A program made the position numbers and the translations under genes. Below are positions 55,368-63,529 of a DNA stretch of 64,000 nt, piece after piece; position 1 is the stretch's first letter; the number at the start of each line of letters is the position of its first letter. Below the pieces are notes generated by a model, which saw only the letters and a list, made by a program, of their open reading frames with translations, had not been told where the DNA came from and made no database searches. This stretch comes from Maribacter stanieri (GTDB taxonomy: Bacteria > Bacteroidota > Bacteroidia > Flavobacteriales > Flavobacteriaceae), in contig NZ_FOYX01000001.1 of the NCBI RefSeq assembly GCF_900112245.1, positions 1,537,856 to 1,601,855 of the forward strand. The letters are read 5' to 3'.

Positions 55368-56003
55368 TTACTTTATTTCAATGGTTGCGCCATAAAATTT
55401 GGGTTGCGTATTTAGTACCATATCAATAAAGACCTTAACTCTAGCTAGATACTCTCTTATTTGCACCTTAAGTCCTTGACTGGTAGAAATATCTTGGGCG
55501 TTAAAACCAATAGCTTTTAGGCCTTTTTGTTTAGCAATATAAATTGCTCTTTCATTATGAAATTTTTGGGATATCACAGTAACTTTATCTAATCCAAAAA
55601 CAAATTTGGCTCTAAACATTGAATCCAAAGTTCTAAAGCCGGCATAGTCTAAGAAAATTACATGCTCTGGAATTCCACCTTTGATTAAATCTTTTTTTAT
55701 GGTATTAGGTTCATTGTAATAAATACTTCCATTATCACCACTTACAAGAACAAATTCAATTTTCCTTGCTTTATAAAGAGCTATTGTAGCATTTATTCTG
55801 TAAGTGTAATATGGATTTGGAGAACCGTTGGTTAAACGATTAGAAGTGCCTAAAACAAGTCCAACTCGGTTGGCGGGTACAGTATCTGTATTAGTGTAAG
55901 TTTGTCCTTCAGCAGTGCTTGAAATAATTATGTTACAAACAAATATGACGAGAATTAATGCTATTAATAGTAAGCCGGATATTTTGAGTAAAGTTTTCAG
56001 CAT
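55368..56003 (-). CDS. SanA-like DUF218 membrane protein
   Basis: A 211-residue protein with an N-terminal membrane helix (about 6-28) and a periplasmic DUF218 domain. It has the SanA pattern: GLVLGTSNRLTNGSPNPYYTYRI, VLVSGDNGS, AGFRTLDS and VTVISQKFHNERAIYIA. E. coli SanA affects vancomycin exclusion and envelope integrity at high temperature; the biochemical activity is unknown. It lies downstream of the tRNA pair on the same strand, after their terminator. The start ATG at 56003 gives a normal anchor. Confidence 0.88.
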   Translation of the reverse strand: MLKTLLKISGLLLIALILVIFVCNIIISSTAEGQTYTNTDTVPANRVGLVLGTSNRLTNGSPNPYYTYRINATIALYKARKIEFVLVSGDNGSIYYNEPNTIKKDLIKGGIPEHVIFLDYAGFRTLDSMFRAKFVFGLDKVTVISQKFHNERAIYIAKQKGLKAIGFNAQDISTSQGLKVQIREYLARVKVFIDMVLNTQPKFYGATIEIK

Positions 56004-56065
56004 GCATTTGTAATGATAACTAAAGTTAATGAATAACTAAGAACTTCAATTTGAAAATAAATAAA

Positions 56066-56105
56066 ATAAAAAACCCTTGAAAATCTTACGATTAACAAGG
56101 GTTTT
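56066..56105 (-). terminator. Terminator after the tRNA-Leu gene (minus strand)
   Basis: A 10-bp stem (56070-56079 with 56096-56105, core CCCTTG) encloses an inner 4-bp helix (AATC with GATT) and, on the minus strand, runs into T residues. It closes the tRNA-Gly to tRNA-Leu transcript. Confidence 0.85.
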
Positions 56106-56191
56106 GGTACTCGAGGCGGGACTTGAACCCGCACGCCCCAAAGAGCACAGGATTTTAAGTCCGGCGTGTCTACCAATTCCACCACTCGAGC
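56105..56191 (-). tRNA. tRNA-Leu (anticodon UAA)
   Basis: Minus-strand cloverleaf of 87 bases with encoded CCA: acceptor GCTCGAG pairs with CTCGAGT, D arm TGGTGGAATTGGTAGACA, anticodon stem GGACT-loop with TAA, a long type II variable arm (TGTGCTCTTTGGGGCGT), T arm GCGGGTTCAAGTCCCGC. Discriminator A then CCA. It reads UUA codons, frequent in this AT-rich genome. Confidence 0.96.
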
Positions 56192-56234
56192 ATACTTGGC
56201 TTTAAATAAAAAATGCTGATGAACAACATTTCAG

Positions 56235-56307
56235 AGCGAAAAACGGGATTCGAACCCGCGACCTCCACCTTGGCAAGGTGGCGCTCTACCAGCTGAGCTA
56301 TTTTCGC
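56235..56307 (-). tRNA. tRNA-Gly (anticodon GCC)
   Basis: Minus-strand cloverleaf of 73 bases: acceptor GCGAAAA with TTTTCGC, anticodon arm CCACC-TTGCCAA-GGTGG (anticodon GCC), T arm GCGGGTTCGAATCCCGT. The discriminator is T. The three bases that follow are CTG, so CCA is not encoded and must be added after transcription, unlike the neighbouring tRNA-Leu. Confidence 0.96.
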
Positions 56308-56344
56308 AAATCTATGAACGTGCATCTCTTAAAAGATGCGGGTG

Positions 56345-56374
56345 CAAATTTAATACAATTCTGTAAAGAGCAAA
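56345..56374 (-). promoter_or_regulatory. Promoter for the tRNA-Gly/tRNA-Leu operon (minus strand)
   Basis: On the minus strand, TTTG at 56374-56371 is followed after 18 bases by TAAATTTG at 56352-56345, an exact minus-7 box. The tRNA-Gly 5' end is about 38 bases further on, so both elements fit a stable-RNA promoter. Confidence 0.6.
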
Positions 56375-56402
56375 GTAAAAATGAACAAAAAAAATAAAAA
56401 TT

Positions 56403-59024
56403 TTATGATGTTGCCTTTTTGTCCTTGGTTAACAGTCTTTTAATCTCATTTAATTTCATCAATGCCTCTACCGGAGTTAGGGTGTCAATGTCCATATTTG
56501 TGATTTCTTCCTTAATTTCTTCTAATAAAGGGTCGTCTAAATTGAAAAAACTTAGTTGCATTTCGTCAGAATCATCTTTGAGTTTGTCTCCGACTTCTTC
56601 GCTTACATGCTTATTTTCTAATTTTTTTAAAATTTTGTTGGCTTTTTGAATTACCTGTTGTGGCATACCGGCCATTTTAGCTACATGTATTCCAAAACTA
56701 TGTTCACTTCCTCCTGGAACTAACTTTCTTAGAAATAGAACGGTGTCTTTCAATTCTTTAATGGCAACATTGAAATTCTTAATACGGTTAAAAGTATTTG
56801 TCATTTCATTTAGCTCATGGTAATGTGTAGCGAACATTGTTTTTGCTCTTGCTGGGTGCTCATGTAAATACTCTGAAATTGCCCATGCAATAGAAATACC
56901 GTCATATGTACTTGTACCTCTTCCTATTTCGTCCAACAAAACCAAACTACGCTCAGATAGGTTGTTTAGGATAGATGCGGTCTCATTCATTTCAACCATG
57001 AATGTTGATTCGCCCATCGAAATATTGTCACTTGCGCCAACACGGGTAAATATTTTGTCTATTACACCAATTTTTGTAGTTTCAGCAGGTACAAAGCTTC
57101 CCATTTGAGCAAGAAGCACAATTAAAGCTGTTTGCCTTAATAAGGCCGACTTACCACTCATGTTTGGACCTGTGATCATTATAAATTGTTGATTGGACCT
57201 ATCTAGTTGTAAATCGTTCGCAATATATTGTTCACCTAAAGGCAATTGTTTTTCAATAACCGGATGTCTACCATTGGTTATTTCCAGATCTGTAGTTTCG
57301 TTTAAAGTAGGACAGTTGTAGTTATTTTCTTTTGCCAATTGAGCAAATCCACACAAACAGTCTAACTGAGCAATCAAGTATGCGTTATTTTGAACAGGAG
57401 CAATATATTCTTGCATCCAAACGACTAATTGAGAGAACAACTGTTGCTCTAAAGTTGATATGCGGTCTTCTGCACCTAGAATTTTAGCTTCATATTCCTT
57501 AAGTTCTTCAGTAATATAGCGTTCTGCGTTTACAAGCGTTTGTTTACGTGTCCAGCTATCAGGAACTTTATCTTTATGTGTATTTCTAACTTCTATATAA
57601 TATCCAAATACATTGTTAGAGGCTATTTTAAGGGATGTAATACCAGTTGCAGCAGTTTCCCGCTCTAACATGCTATTCAAATAATTTTTACCCGAAGTAG
57701 CTAATCCTCTAAGTTCATCTAATTCTTCAGAAAAACCTTTTGCAATGGTGCTACCTTTTAAAATATTAACGGGAGCTTCCTCGCTTAGCATTTCCTTTAT
57801 TTTAGCCCTCAATAAATCGCAAGATTGAATTTGGTCGCCAGTTAACGCTAAAGATTCGTTTTTAGAAGAGGTTGCCAGCTGTTTAATAGGAATTAAAGCT
57901 TCTAAAGAATTCTTTAATTGTACAACTTCTTTAGGATTTACCTTGCCGGTAGCAACTTTAGATATTAGGCGCTCTAAATCTCCCATCTGCTTAATATGAT
58001 GCTGAAATTTTTCTAGAACAACTTCTTCTTTATATAGAAAAGATACAATTTGCTGTCTCCTTTTTATTTTCTCTAGATTTTTAAGGGGTAATGCCAACCA
58101 TCTTTTTATCATTCTACCGCCCATAGGAGAGATAGTCTTGTCGATAACATCTAAAAGTGTAACGGCATTTACGTTTGTAGAATGATATAGTTCAAGGTTT
58201 TTTATAGTAAACCTATCCATCCATATATAATCATCTTCTGCAATACGTTGCAGTTTTGATATATGCTGTAATTGACGGTGCTGTGTTTCGCCTAAATAGT
58301 GTAAAACGACACCAGAGGCAATGACGCCACAAGTTAAATGGTCTACACCAAATCCTTTTAAAGTGTTGGTGTTAAAATGAGAGGTAAGGTTTTCTAGCGC
58401 GTAATCCTCTTGAAATACCCAGTCTTCTAAATAGAAAAGGTGATGGTTCTTGCCGAAAACGTCTGTAAATTCTTTTTTATGTGCTTTAGAAATTAGTACT
58501 TCATTTGGAGAAAAATTCTGTAATAATTTGTCAATTTGTTCTTCGTTACCTTCTGAAGTTAAAAACTCACCGGTAGAAATATCTACAAATGCAATTCCTA
58601 TTTTCTTTCTTCCAAAATGAACTGCGCAAAGAAAATTATTCGTTTTAGAATTTAATATATCATCGTTCATTGCCACCCCAGGCGTTACCAATTCGGTAAC
58701 ACCTCTTTTGACAATGGTTTTAGTTTGTTTAGGGTCTTCTAGCTGATCACATATGGCTACACGCTGGCCAGCTTTTACCAATTTAGGTAAATAGGTATTT
58801 AATGAGTGATGAGGGAAACCGGCTAATTCGGTTCTTTCGCCACCATTATTTCTATTGGTTAATATAATGCCTAATATGCGCGATGCTTTTACTGCATCTT
58901 CACCAAAAGTTTCGTAGAAATCACCTACTCTAAAAAGAAGTAACGCATCAGGATACTTGTTCTTGATGGTGTTATACTGCTTCATTAAAGGGGTTACCTT
59001 TTTTGTCTTGCTTTTATCCGCCAC
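56403..59024 (-). CDS. mutS: DNA mismatch repair protein MutS
   Basis: An 873-residue MutS that recognises mismatches and starts repair with MutL. The N-terminal mismatch motif is GDFYETF (Phe36 and Glu38 of FxE), followed by the connector, lever and clamp regions, then the ATPase with TGPNMSGKSALLRQ (Walker A about 617-624) and LLDEIGRGTSTYDG (Walker B). The end has the helix-turn-helix dimer region and a short acidic tail. Length is standard for MutS1. It reads toward the tRNA pair, which is followed by no clear mutS terminator. Confidence 0.97.
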   Translation of the reverse strand: MADKSKTKKVTPLMKQYNTIKNKYPDALLLFRVGDFYETFGEDAVKASRILGIILTNRNNGGERTELAGFPHHSLNTYLPKLVKAGQRVAICDQLEDPKQTKTIVKRGVTELVTPGVAMNDDILNSKTNNFLCAVHFGRKKIGIAFVDISTGEFLTSEGNEEQIDKLLQNFSPNEVLISKAHKKEFTDVFGKNHHLFYLEDWVFQEDYALENLTSHFNTNTLKGFGVDHLTCGVIASGVVLHYLGETQHRQLQHISKLQRIAEDDYIWMDRFTIKNLELYHSTNVNAVTLLDVIDKTISPMGGRMIKRWLALPLKNLEKIKRRQQIVSFLYKEEVVLEKFQHHIKQMGDLERLISKVATGKVNPKEVVQLKNSLEALIPIKQLATSSKNESLALTGDQIQSCDLLRAKIKEMLSEEAPVNILKGSTIAKGFSEELDELRGLATSGKNYLNSMLERETAATGITSLKIASNNVFGYYIEVRNTHKDKVPDSWTRKQTLVNAERYITEELKEYEAKILGAEDRISTLEQQLFSQLVVWMQEYIAPVQNNAYLIAQLDCLCGFAQLAKENNYNCPTLNETTDLEITNGRHPVIEKQLPLGEQYIANDLQLDRSNQQFIMITGPNMSGKSALLRQTALIVLLAQMGSFVPAETTKIGVIDKIFTRVGASDNISMGESTFMVEMNETASILNNLSERSLVLLDEIGRGTSTYDGISIAWAISEYLHEHPARAKTMFATHYHELNEMTNTFNRIKNFNVAIKELKDTVLFLRKLVPGGSEHSFGIHVAKMAGMPQQVIQKANKILKKLENKHVSEEVGDKLKDDSDEMQLSFFNLDDPLLEEIKEEITNMDIDTLTPVEALMKLNEIKRLLTKDKKATS

Positions 59025-59151
59025 TTTATCTTTATCTCATTAATTTTGCACCTTCACGAAAGTATGGTTTTATCCCTAAAATTTACATTATTGTTGATAT
59101 TTGAGGATAAGTTTATCACCATTAATTACTAATGAAATTGAATAGTAAAGT

Positions 59152-59682
59152 ATGCGAAAGTTAAGAAATGAGGAGCTGGACAGGAAAGATGTAGAAGGTT
59201 ATAAACTTGCTGATAAATCTCCGATAATAATTGTTCTTGATAATATAAGAAGTTTGAACAATATTGGATCGGTTTTTAGAACGGCCGATGCTTTTTTAAT
59301 AGAAAAAATATACTTGTGCGGTATTACTGCTACACCGCCCCATAAAGATATTCATAAAACGGCCTTAGGTTCTACTGATAGTGTAGCGTGGGAACATGTT
59401 CAAGATACATTAACGCTGGTTGAACGATTAAAAAACGAAGGCAATCACGTTATTTCCGTAGAGCAGGCGGAAAACGCAACAATGTTAAATGAGTATTTGC
59501 CATCTAAAACTAAGAAGCAGGTTTTGATTTTTGGAAATGAAGTTAAGGGTGTTTCACAGAATGTAGTTTCTGCAAGTGATGAAGTGCTTGAAATTCCACA
59601 ATTTGGAACAAAGCATTCTTTGAATATTTCTGTGAGTGTAGGTGTTGTCGTTTGGGATTGCTGGAGTAAATTAAATGCATAA
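59152..59682 (+). CDS. TrmH/SpoU-family RNA 2'-O-methyltransferase
   Basis: A 176-residue SPOUT-class methyltransferase acting on tRNA or rRNA ribose. Motifs: LDNIRSLNNIGSVFRTADAF (motif 1), LIFGNEVKGVSQNVV (motif 2) and LEIPQFGTKHSLNISVSVGVVVW (motif 3, knot). It lacks the N-terminal substrate-binding extension of RlmB, so the exact RNA target is not predictable. It is divergent from mutS and ends in a strong terminator. Confidence 0.9.
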   Translation: MRKLRNEELDRKDVEGYKLADKSPIIIVLDNIRSLNNIGSVFRTADAFLIEKIYLCGITATPPHKDIHKTALGSTDSVAWEHVQDTLTLVERLKNEGNHVISVEQAENATMLNEYLPSKTKKQVLIFGNEVKGVSQNVVSASDEVLEIPQFGTKHSLNISVSVGVVVWDCWSKLNA

Positions 59683-59710
59683 AAAAACCTGGTCGTAGAC
59701 CAGGTTTTTT
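59682..59710. terminator. Bidirectional terminator between the RNA methyltransferase and folK
   Basis: A perfect 13-bp inverted repeat (59682-59694 with 59698-59710, core CCTGGTC) around a GTA loop, with A and T runs on both sides. The stem overlaps the last base of the methyltransferase stop codon. Confidence 0.92.
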
Positions 59711-59799
59711 AGTATAGTTTGAGTTAGTTAGTTGCACATATGCCCGTACAATAAAAGAAATCCTTTTCATTTACGCAAGAAATTGCGTGTTTTATATTA

Positions 59800-60942
59800 C
59801 TATAGGTTAGATAAGGCAAAATCTTCAATTGTTGCTAAAATGGTTTCATAATCACGTTCGTGACTAACAAAATCTAATTCGCTAACATCTATAATGAGTT
59901 GATTTTCTTTAGGATAAGTCCTTAAAAAGTCAAAATAACCCCTGTTAATCTTTTCAAGATAAGAGAGTTCAATATTCTGCTCATAATCTCTACCACGTTG
60001 CTTAATTTGCTGTAACAACCTTTCTGTTGTTTGGTACAGATAAACGTAAACTTTAGGCTTTTTAACCTCTTTGTACATGAAGTTGAAAACTTTTCTATAC
60101 AAATCAAATTCGTTTTGTTGAAGTGTAATTTTGGCGAAAATTAAAGATTTGTAGATGTCGTAATCACTTACCATAAAACTTTTAAATAAATCTAGCTGAT
60201 TAGTATCTTCTGTGAATTGCTGGTATCGGTCAGCTAAAAACGACATTTCTAAAGGGAAAGCATATCTGTCTTGATCTTTGTAAAAATTTGGCAAAAACGG
60301 ATTTTCGGCAAATCTCTCCAATATTAATTTAGCATTAAAGTCTTCAGAAATTTTAGTAGCCAAAGTGGTTTTTCCTGCTCCAATGTTTCCTTCAATAGCA
60401 AGGTATTCTAAGCTAGCAAAGAAATTATGCCTGTTCTTGAACAGCCTTCTTATTTGCTTGGTAATTGTACTTTTATCTTTGCATTCTTGTAATAAGTTTC
60501 TGGTGTCTTTATTGAATATGGGGTGGTAAAATTGTGGTGTAATGTCTGCAAGTGGTTTTAAAATAAACTTCCTTTCTTGCATTTTTGGATGTGGTACGGT
60601 TAAATTTTCCGTATCAATTATTTCTTTCTCATAATAAATGATATCAATATCCAATGTTCTGCTTTGGTACCCATCGCCATCTTTTCTTTCTCTTCCGAAA
60701 TTAGTTTCAATTGTAAGAAGCTGGCTTAGTAGATCTTCAGGAGAGAGCAGGGTTTGCAATTCCAGGCAAGCATTAAAGAAATCTTCACCTTCAAATCCCC
60801 ATGATGGTGTTTCATAAATAGCAGAAACCTGTCTAATTTCGCCGGCTACCTTGCCAATTTCGAAAATAGCTTTTTGTAAAAGAAGTAGGCGGTCACCTAA
60901 ATTACTGCCAATGGATAAAAATGCTGTTTTGTATACTCCCAT
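59800..60942 (-). CDS. folK: Fused HPPK (FolK) and deoxynucleoside kinase
   Basis: A 380-residue two-domain protein. Residues about 1-165 are 6-hydroxymethyl-7,8-dihydropterin pyrophosphokinase of folate synthesis, with the motifs FLSIGSNLGDR and SRTLDIDII (Asp98 and Asp100 are metal ligands). Residues about 178-380 are a deoxynucleoside kinase-like domain with P-loop EGNIGAGKTT (about 184-193), FLADRYQQF and a C-terminal lid segment RGRDYEQNIELSYLEKIN. It would make deoxynucleoside monophosphates from salvage. The fusion is intact in one frame. The same fusion is known in other Bacteroidota. It converges with the methyltransferase gene. Confidence 0.9.
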   Translation of the reverse strand: MGVYKTAFLSIGSNLGDRLLLLQKAIFEIGKVAGEIRQVSAIYETPSWGFEGEDFFNACLELQTLLSPEDLLSQLLTIETNFGRERKDGDGYQSRTLDIDIIYYEKEIIDTENLTVPHPKMQERKFILKPLADITPQFYHPIFNKDTRNLLQECKDKSTITKQIRRLFKNRHNFFASLEYLAIEGNIGAGKTTLATKISEDFNAKLILERFAENPFLPNFYKDQDRYAFPLEMSFLADRYQQFTEDTNQLDLFKSFMVSDYDIYKSLIFAKITLQQNEFDLYRKVFNFMYKEVKKPKVYVYLYQTTERLLQQIKQRGRDYEQNIELSYLEKINRGYFDFLRTYPKENQLIIDVSELDFVSHERDYETILATIEDFALSNL

Positions 60943-60981
60943 AATATTAGGACAAAATAACTAAAACATATTCACATTAGT

Positions 60982-60989
60982 TATCTTTG
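60982..60989 (+). promoter_or_regulatory. Minus-7 box (TATCTTTG) upstream of sppA
   Basis: TATCTTTG, an exact TAnnTTTG, ends 26 bases before the sppA ATG at 61016. A minus-33 TTG is not clear. Confidence 0.5.
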
Positions 60990-61015
60990 TTCACTATTTA
61001 AAAATAAAGATTTAA

Positions 61016-62776
61016 ATGAATTTTTTAAGAAATTTTCTTGCTTCTATTTTGGGTTCCTTGTTTGCTTTTGGAATCTTATTTGTAATGTTTTTAATTTTTG
61101 TTAGCCTAGTAAGTAGTAGTGAGGATACTGTTGCTGTAAAAGATAATTCAATACTGGAACTGCAATTGCAAAGACCAATTTCAGATTACACAGGTAGTAA
61201 TGAGTTGGACCCGTTTGCAGGTATTTTTGAAGAGTCTCAAGGGTTAGATGAAATAATACAAGCTATTGAAGTAGCTAAGAATGATGATCGTATTAAGGGG
61301 ATAAGTATAAATAATAATTTCATAATTGCTGGTTTGGCTCAAACTCAAGCTATTAGAAAATCTTTAGGAGATTTTAAAGCTGAAGGTAAATTTATATATG
61401 CATACGCAGATTTCTTTATGCAACGGGATTATTACCTGGCAAGTGTAGCAGATTCAATTTTTATTAATCCGGTAGGAGTTTTGGATTTTAAAGGGTTATC
61501 TACAGAAGTGCTTTATTATAAAGAGCTTCAAGAAAAATCTGGAATAAAGATGGAAGTTATACGTCATGGAAAATATAAGAGTGCTGTAGAACCTTATTTG
61601 GAAAATAACATGAGTGATGCAAACAGAACTCAGCTTACTTTGTTATTACAATCTCTTTGGAATTCTATGATTTTTGATATATCAAAGACAAGATCAATTT
61701 CTGAATCTGATTTAAATATCATTGCCGACACCTTAGGGGGGAGGACACCAAAGTTTGCTAAACTATCTGGATTGATAGATGACGTTGTTTTTTACGATGA
61801 GTATGAAAATAAATTGGCAAGCGCCCTGCAATTAAAGAAAGATGAGGATATTAACTATAGCACCCTAAATGACTATGTTAAATATTCGAACAAGAAAATA
61901 TTGAAATCTGGGGATGATAAAATTGCTGTTGTATTTGCGCAAGGAGAAATATTTTACGGTGAGGGCGGTCCAAATATTATAGGTCAAGGAATCATCAATG
62001 AAGCGTTAATAAAAGCTCGCGAAGATGAAAATGTTAAAGCTATAGTTTTACGCGTAAATTCACCTGGTGGTAGCGCTTTAACCTCAGATATTATATGGAG
62101 AGAAGTAGCTCTTGCTAAAAAAGTGAAGCCTGTTATAGTATCTATGGGTAACGTTGCTGCATCTGGTGGTTATTATATTGCTGCTGGTGCAGATAAGATT
62201 TTTGCTGAGCCAACCACCATAACTGGCTCTATAGGAGTTTTTGGGACCGTACCTAATATGACCGAATTAGCAGATAATATTGGTATAAATGCGGAGCAGG
62301 TAGGTACCAATAAAAATGCTGTAGAGTATTCATTGTTTGAGCCTATGCAAGATAGTTTTAAGAATCAAATACAGGAGAGTATAGAAGAAACATATCAAAC
62401 ATTTCTTCAACGTGTGTCCGAGGGTAGAAATATGACTATGGCACAAGTAGATAGTGTTGCACAAGGTAGAGTTTGGAGTGGAACAGAAGCTTTAGAAGTC
62501 GGTTTGGTAGATGAATTGGGTAATTTAGATGATGCTATTGCTGCAGCTGCTGAAATTGCGTCATTAGGTTCTTACGGAGTCAAAAAATTTCCAAAGTACA
62601 AAAGTGGATTTGAACGAATTATGGAAGATTTGGAAGGAGCAAGTCTTCAGCTTAAAGAGAATTTGTTGAAAGATGAAATAGGTGACGAGGCATACAAAGT
62701 GCTTAAAGAATTACAGTCTTTTAAAAAACAACAAGGTATACAGGCTAGAATGCCGTTTGCCTTAGATATTAAATAA
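61016..62776 (+). CDS. sppA: Signal peptide peptidase SppA (67 kDa type)
   Basis: A 586-residue membrane-bound serine protease that degrades cleaved signal peptides. One N-terminal helix (about 8-33). It has the tandem S49 layout of long SppA: the catalytic Lys lies in GKYKSAVEPY (Lys188), and the Ser in VAASGGYYIAAGADK (Ser383), the two halves being combined in one active site as in E. coli SppA. The core segment LRVNSPGGSALTSD is standard. It precedes the queuosine-precursor transporter by 4 bases, so they are probably one operon. Confidence 0.95.
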   Translation: MNFLRNFLASILGSLFAFGILFVMFLIFVSLVSSSEDTVAVKDNSILELQLQRPISDYTGSNELDPFAGIFEESQGLDEIIQAIEVAKNDDRIKGISINNNFIIAGLAQTQAIRKSLGDFKAEGKFIYAYADFFMQRDYYLASVADSIFINPVGVLDFKGLSTEVLYYKELQEKSGIKMEVIRHGKYKSAVEPYLENNMSDANRTQLTLLLQSLWNSMIFDISKTRSISESDLNIIADTLGGRTPKFAKLSGLIDDVVFYDEYENKLASALQLKKDEDINYSTLNDYVKYSNKKILKSGDDKIAVVFAQGEIFYGEGGPNIIGQGIINEALIKAREDENVKAIVLRVNSPGGSALTSDIIWREVALAKKVKPVIVSMGNVAASGGYYIAAGADKIFAEPTTITGSIGVFGTVPNMTELADNIGINAEQVGTNKNAVEYSLFEPMQDSFKNQIQESIEETYQTFLQRVSEGRNMTMAQVDSVAQGRVWSGTEALEVGLVDELGNLDDAIAAAAEIASLGSYGVKKFPKYKSGFERIMEDLEGASLQLKENLLKDEIGDEAYKVLKELQSFKKQQGIQARMPFALDIK

Positions 62777-62780
62777 TTTT

Positions 62781-63494
62781 ATGACCTTAAAGGACAGAAA
62801 ACTTGCCCAGCGTATTTATCTGTATTTGGGAGCTTTGTTTATCACTTCTTTAGTGGTTTCTAACCTCATATTTCAAAAGTTTTTTTATTGGAATCCCTTC
62901 GGGGATTTCACTGTTTTTGGGGTTTCACTTTTTGTGGTTTCCGTAGGTATCTTACCTTACCCAATAACTTTTTTGATCACGGATCTTATTTCAGAAATCT
63001 ATGGAAGAAAAATGGCAAATCAGATAGTGACTGCTGGTATTTTTGCGTCATTCTTTTCCATGGGTATTATATTATTGGCGGAAACGGTACCCGCAATATC
63101 TTCATCACCAATAAATGACGAGACTTTTACTCAGGTTTTTGCGCTTTCACCAATTGCGGTTTTAGCTTCTATGATAGCCTATTTACTTGCGCAATACGTT
63201 GATGTTGCCATTTATCATTTTTGGAAAAAATTGACCAATGGAAAATATTTATGGCTACGAAATAATTTTTCGACATTTTTATCACAATTTCTAGATACGT
63301 TTACCGTTGTGGGACTGTTATGTGTCTTTAAAGTTCTGCCGTGGGACCTATTTTTTGGTCTCGTAGTAAGCGGATTTATTTTTAAGATTTTTATAGCATT
63401 TATCGACACCCCTTTTCTCTATTTCTTCGTATATATTATGAGAAAACGTTTTAATCTAAAGCCAAATGAAGAATTGGACTTAGATACATTATAA
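62781..63494 (+). CDS. Queuosine precursor transporter (YhhQ/QPTR family)
   Basis: A 237-residue membrane protein with about six helices and the YhhQ family core: early SNLIFQKFF, GILPYPITFLITDLISEIYGR, QYVDVAIYHFWK, LWLRNNFSTFLSQFLDTF and FKIFIAFIDTPFLYF. Members import queuosine precursors such as preQ0 or preQ1. QueG at 4623 is the other queuosine gene in the window. It starts 4 bases after the sppA stop, but no functional link with SppA is known. Confidence 0.92.
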   Translation: MTLKDRKLAQRIYLYLGALFITSLVVSNLIFQKFFYWNPFGDFTVFGVSLFVVSVGILPYPITFLITDLISEIYGRKMANQIVTAGIFASFFSMGIILLAETVPAISSSPINDETFTQVFALSPIAVLASMIAYLLAQYVDVAIYHFWKKLTNGKYLWLRNNFSTFLSQFLDTFTVVGLLCVFKVLPWDLFFGLVVSGFIFKIFIAFIDTPFLYFFVYIMRKRFNLKPNEELDLDTL

Positions 63495-63529
63495 TTAGAG
63501 CATTAAACAAAACAGTATAAAAATATACT

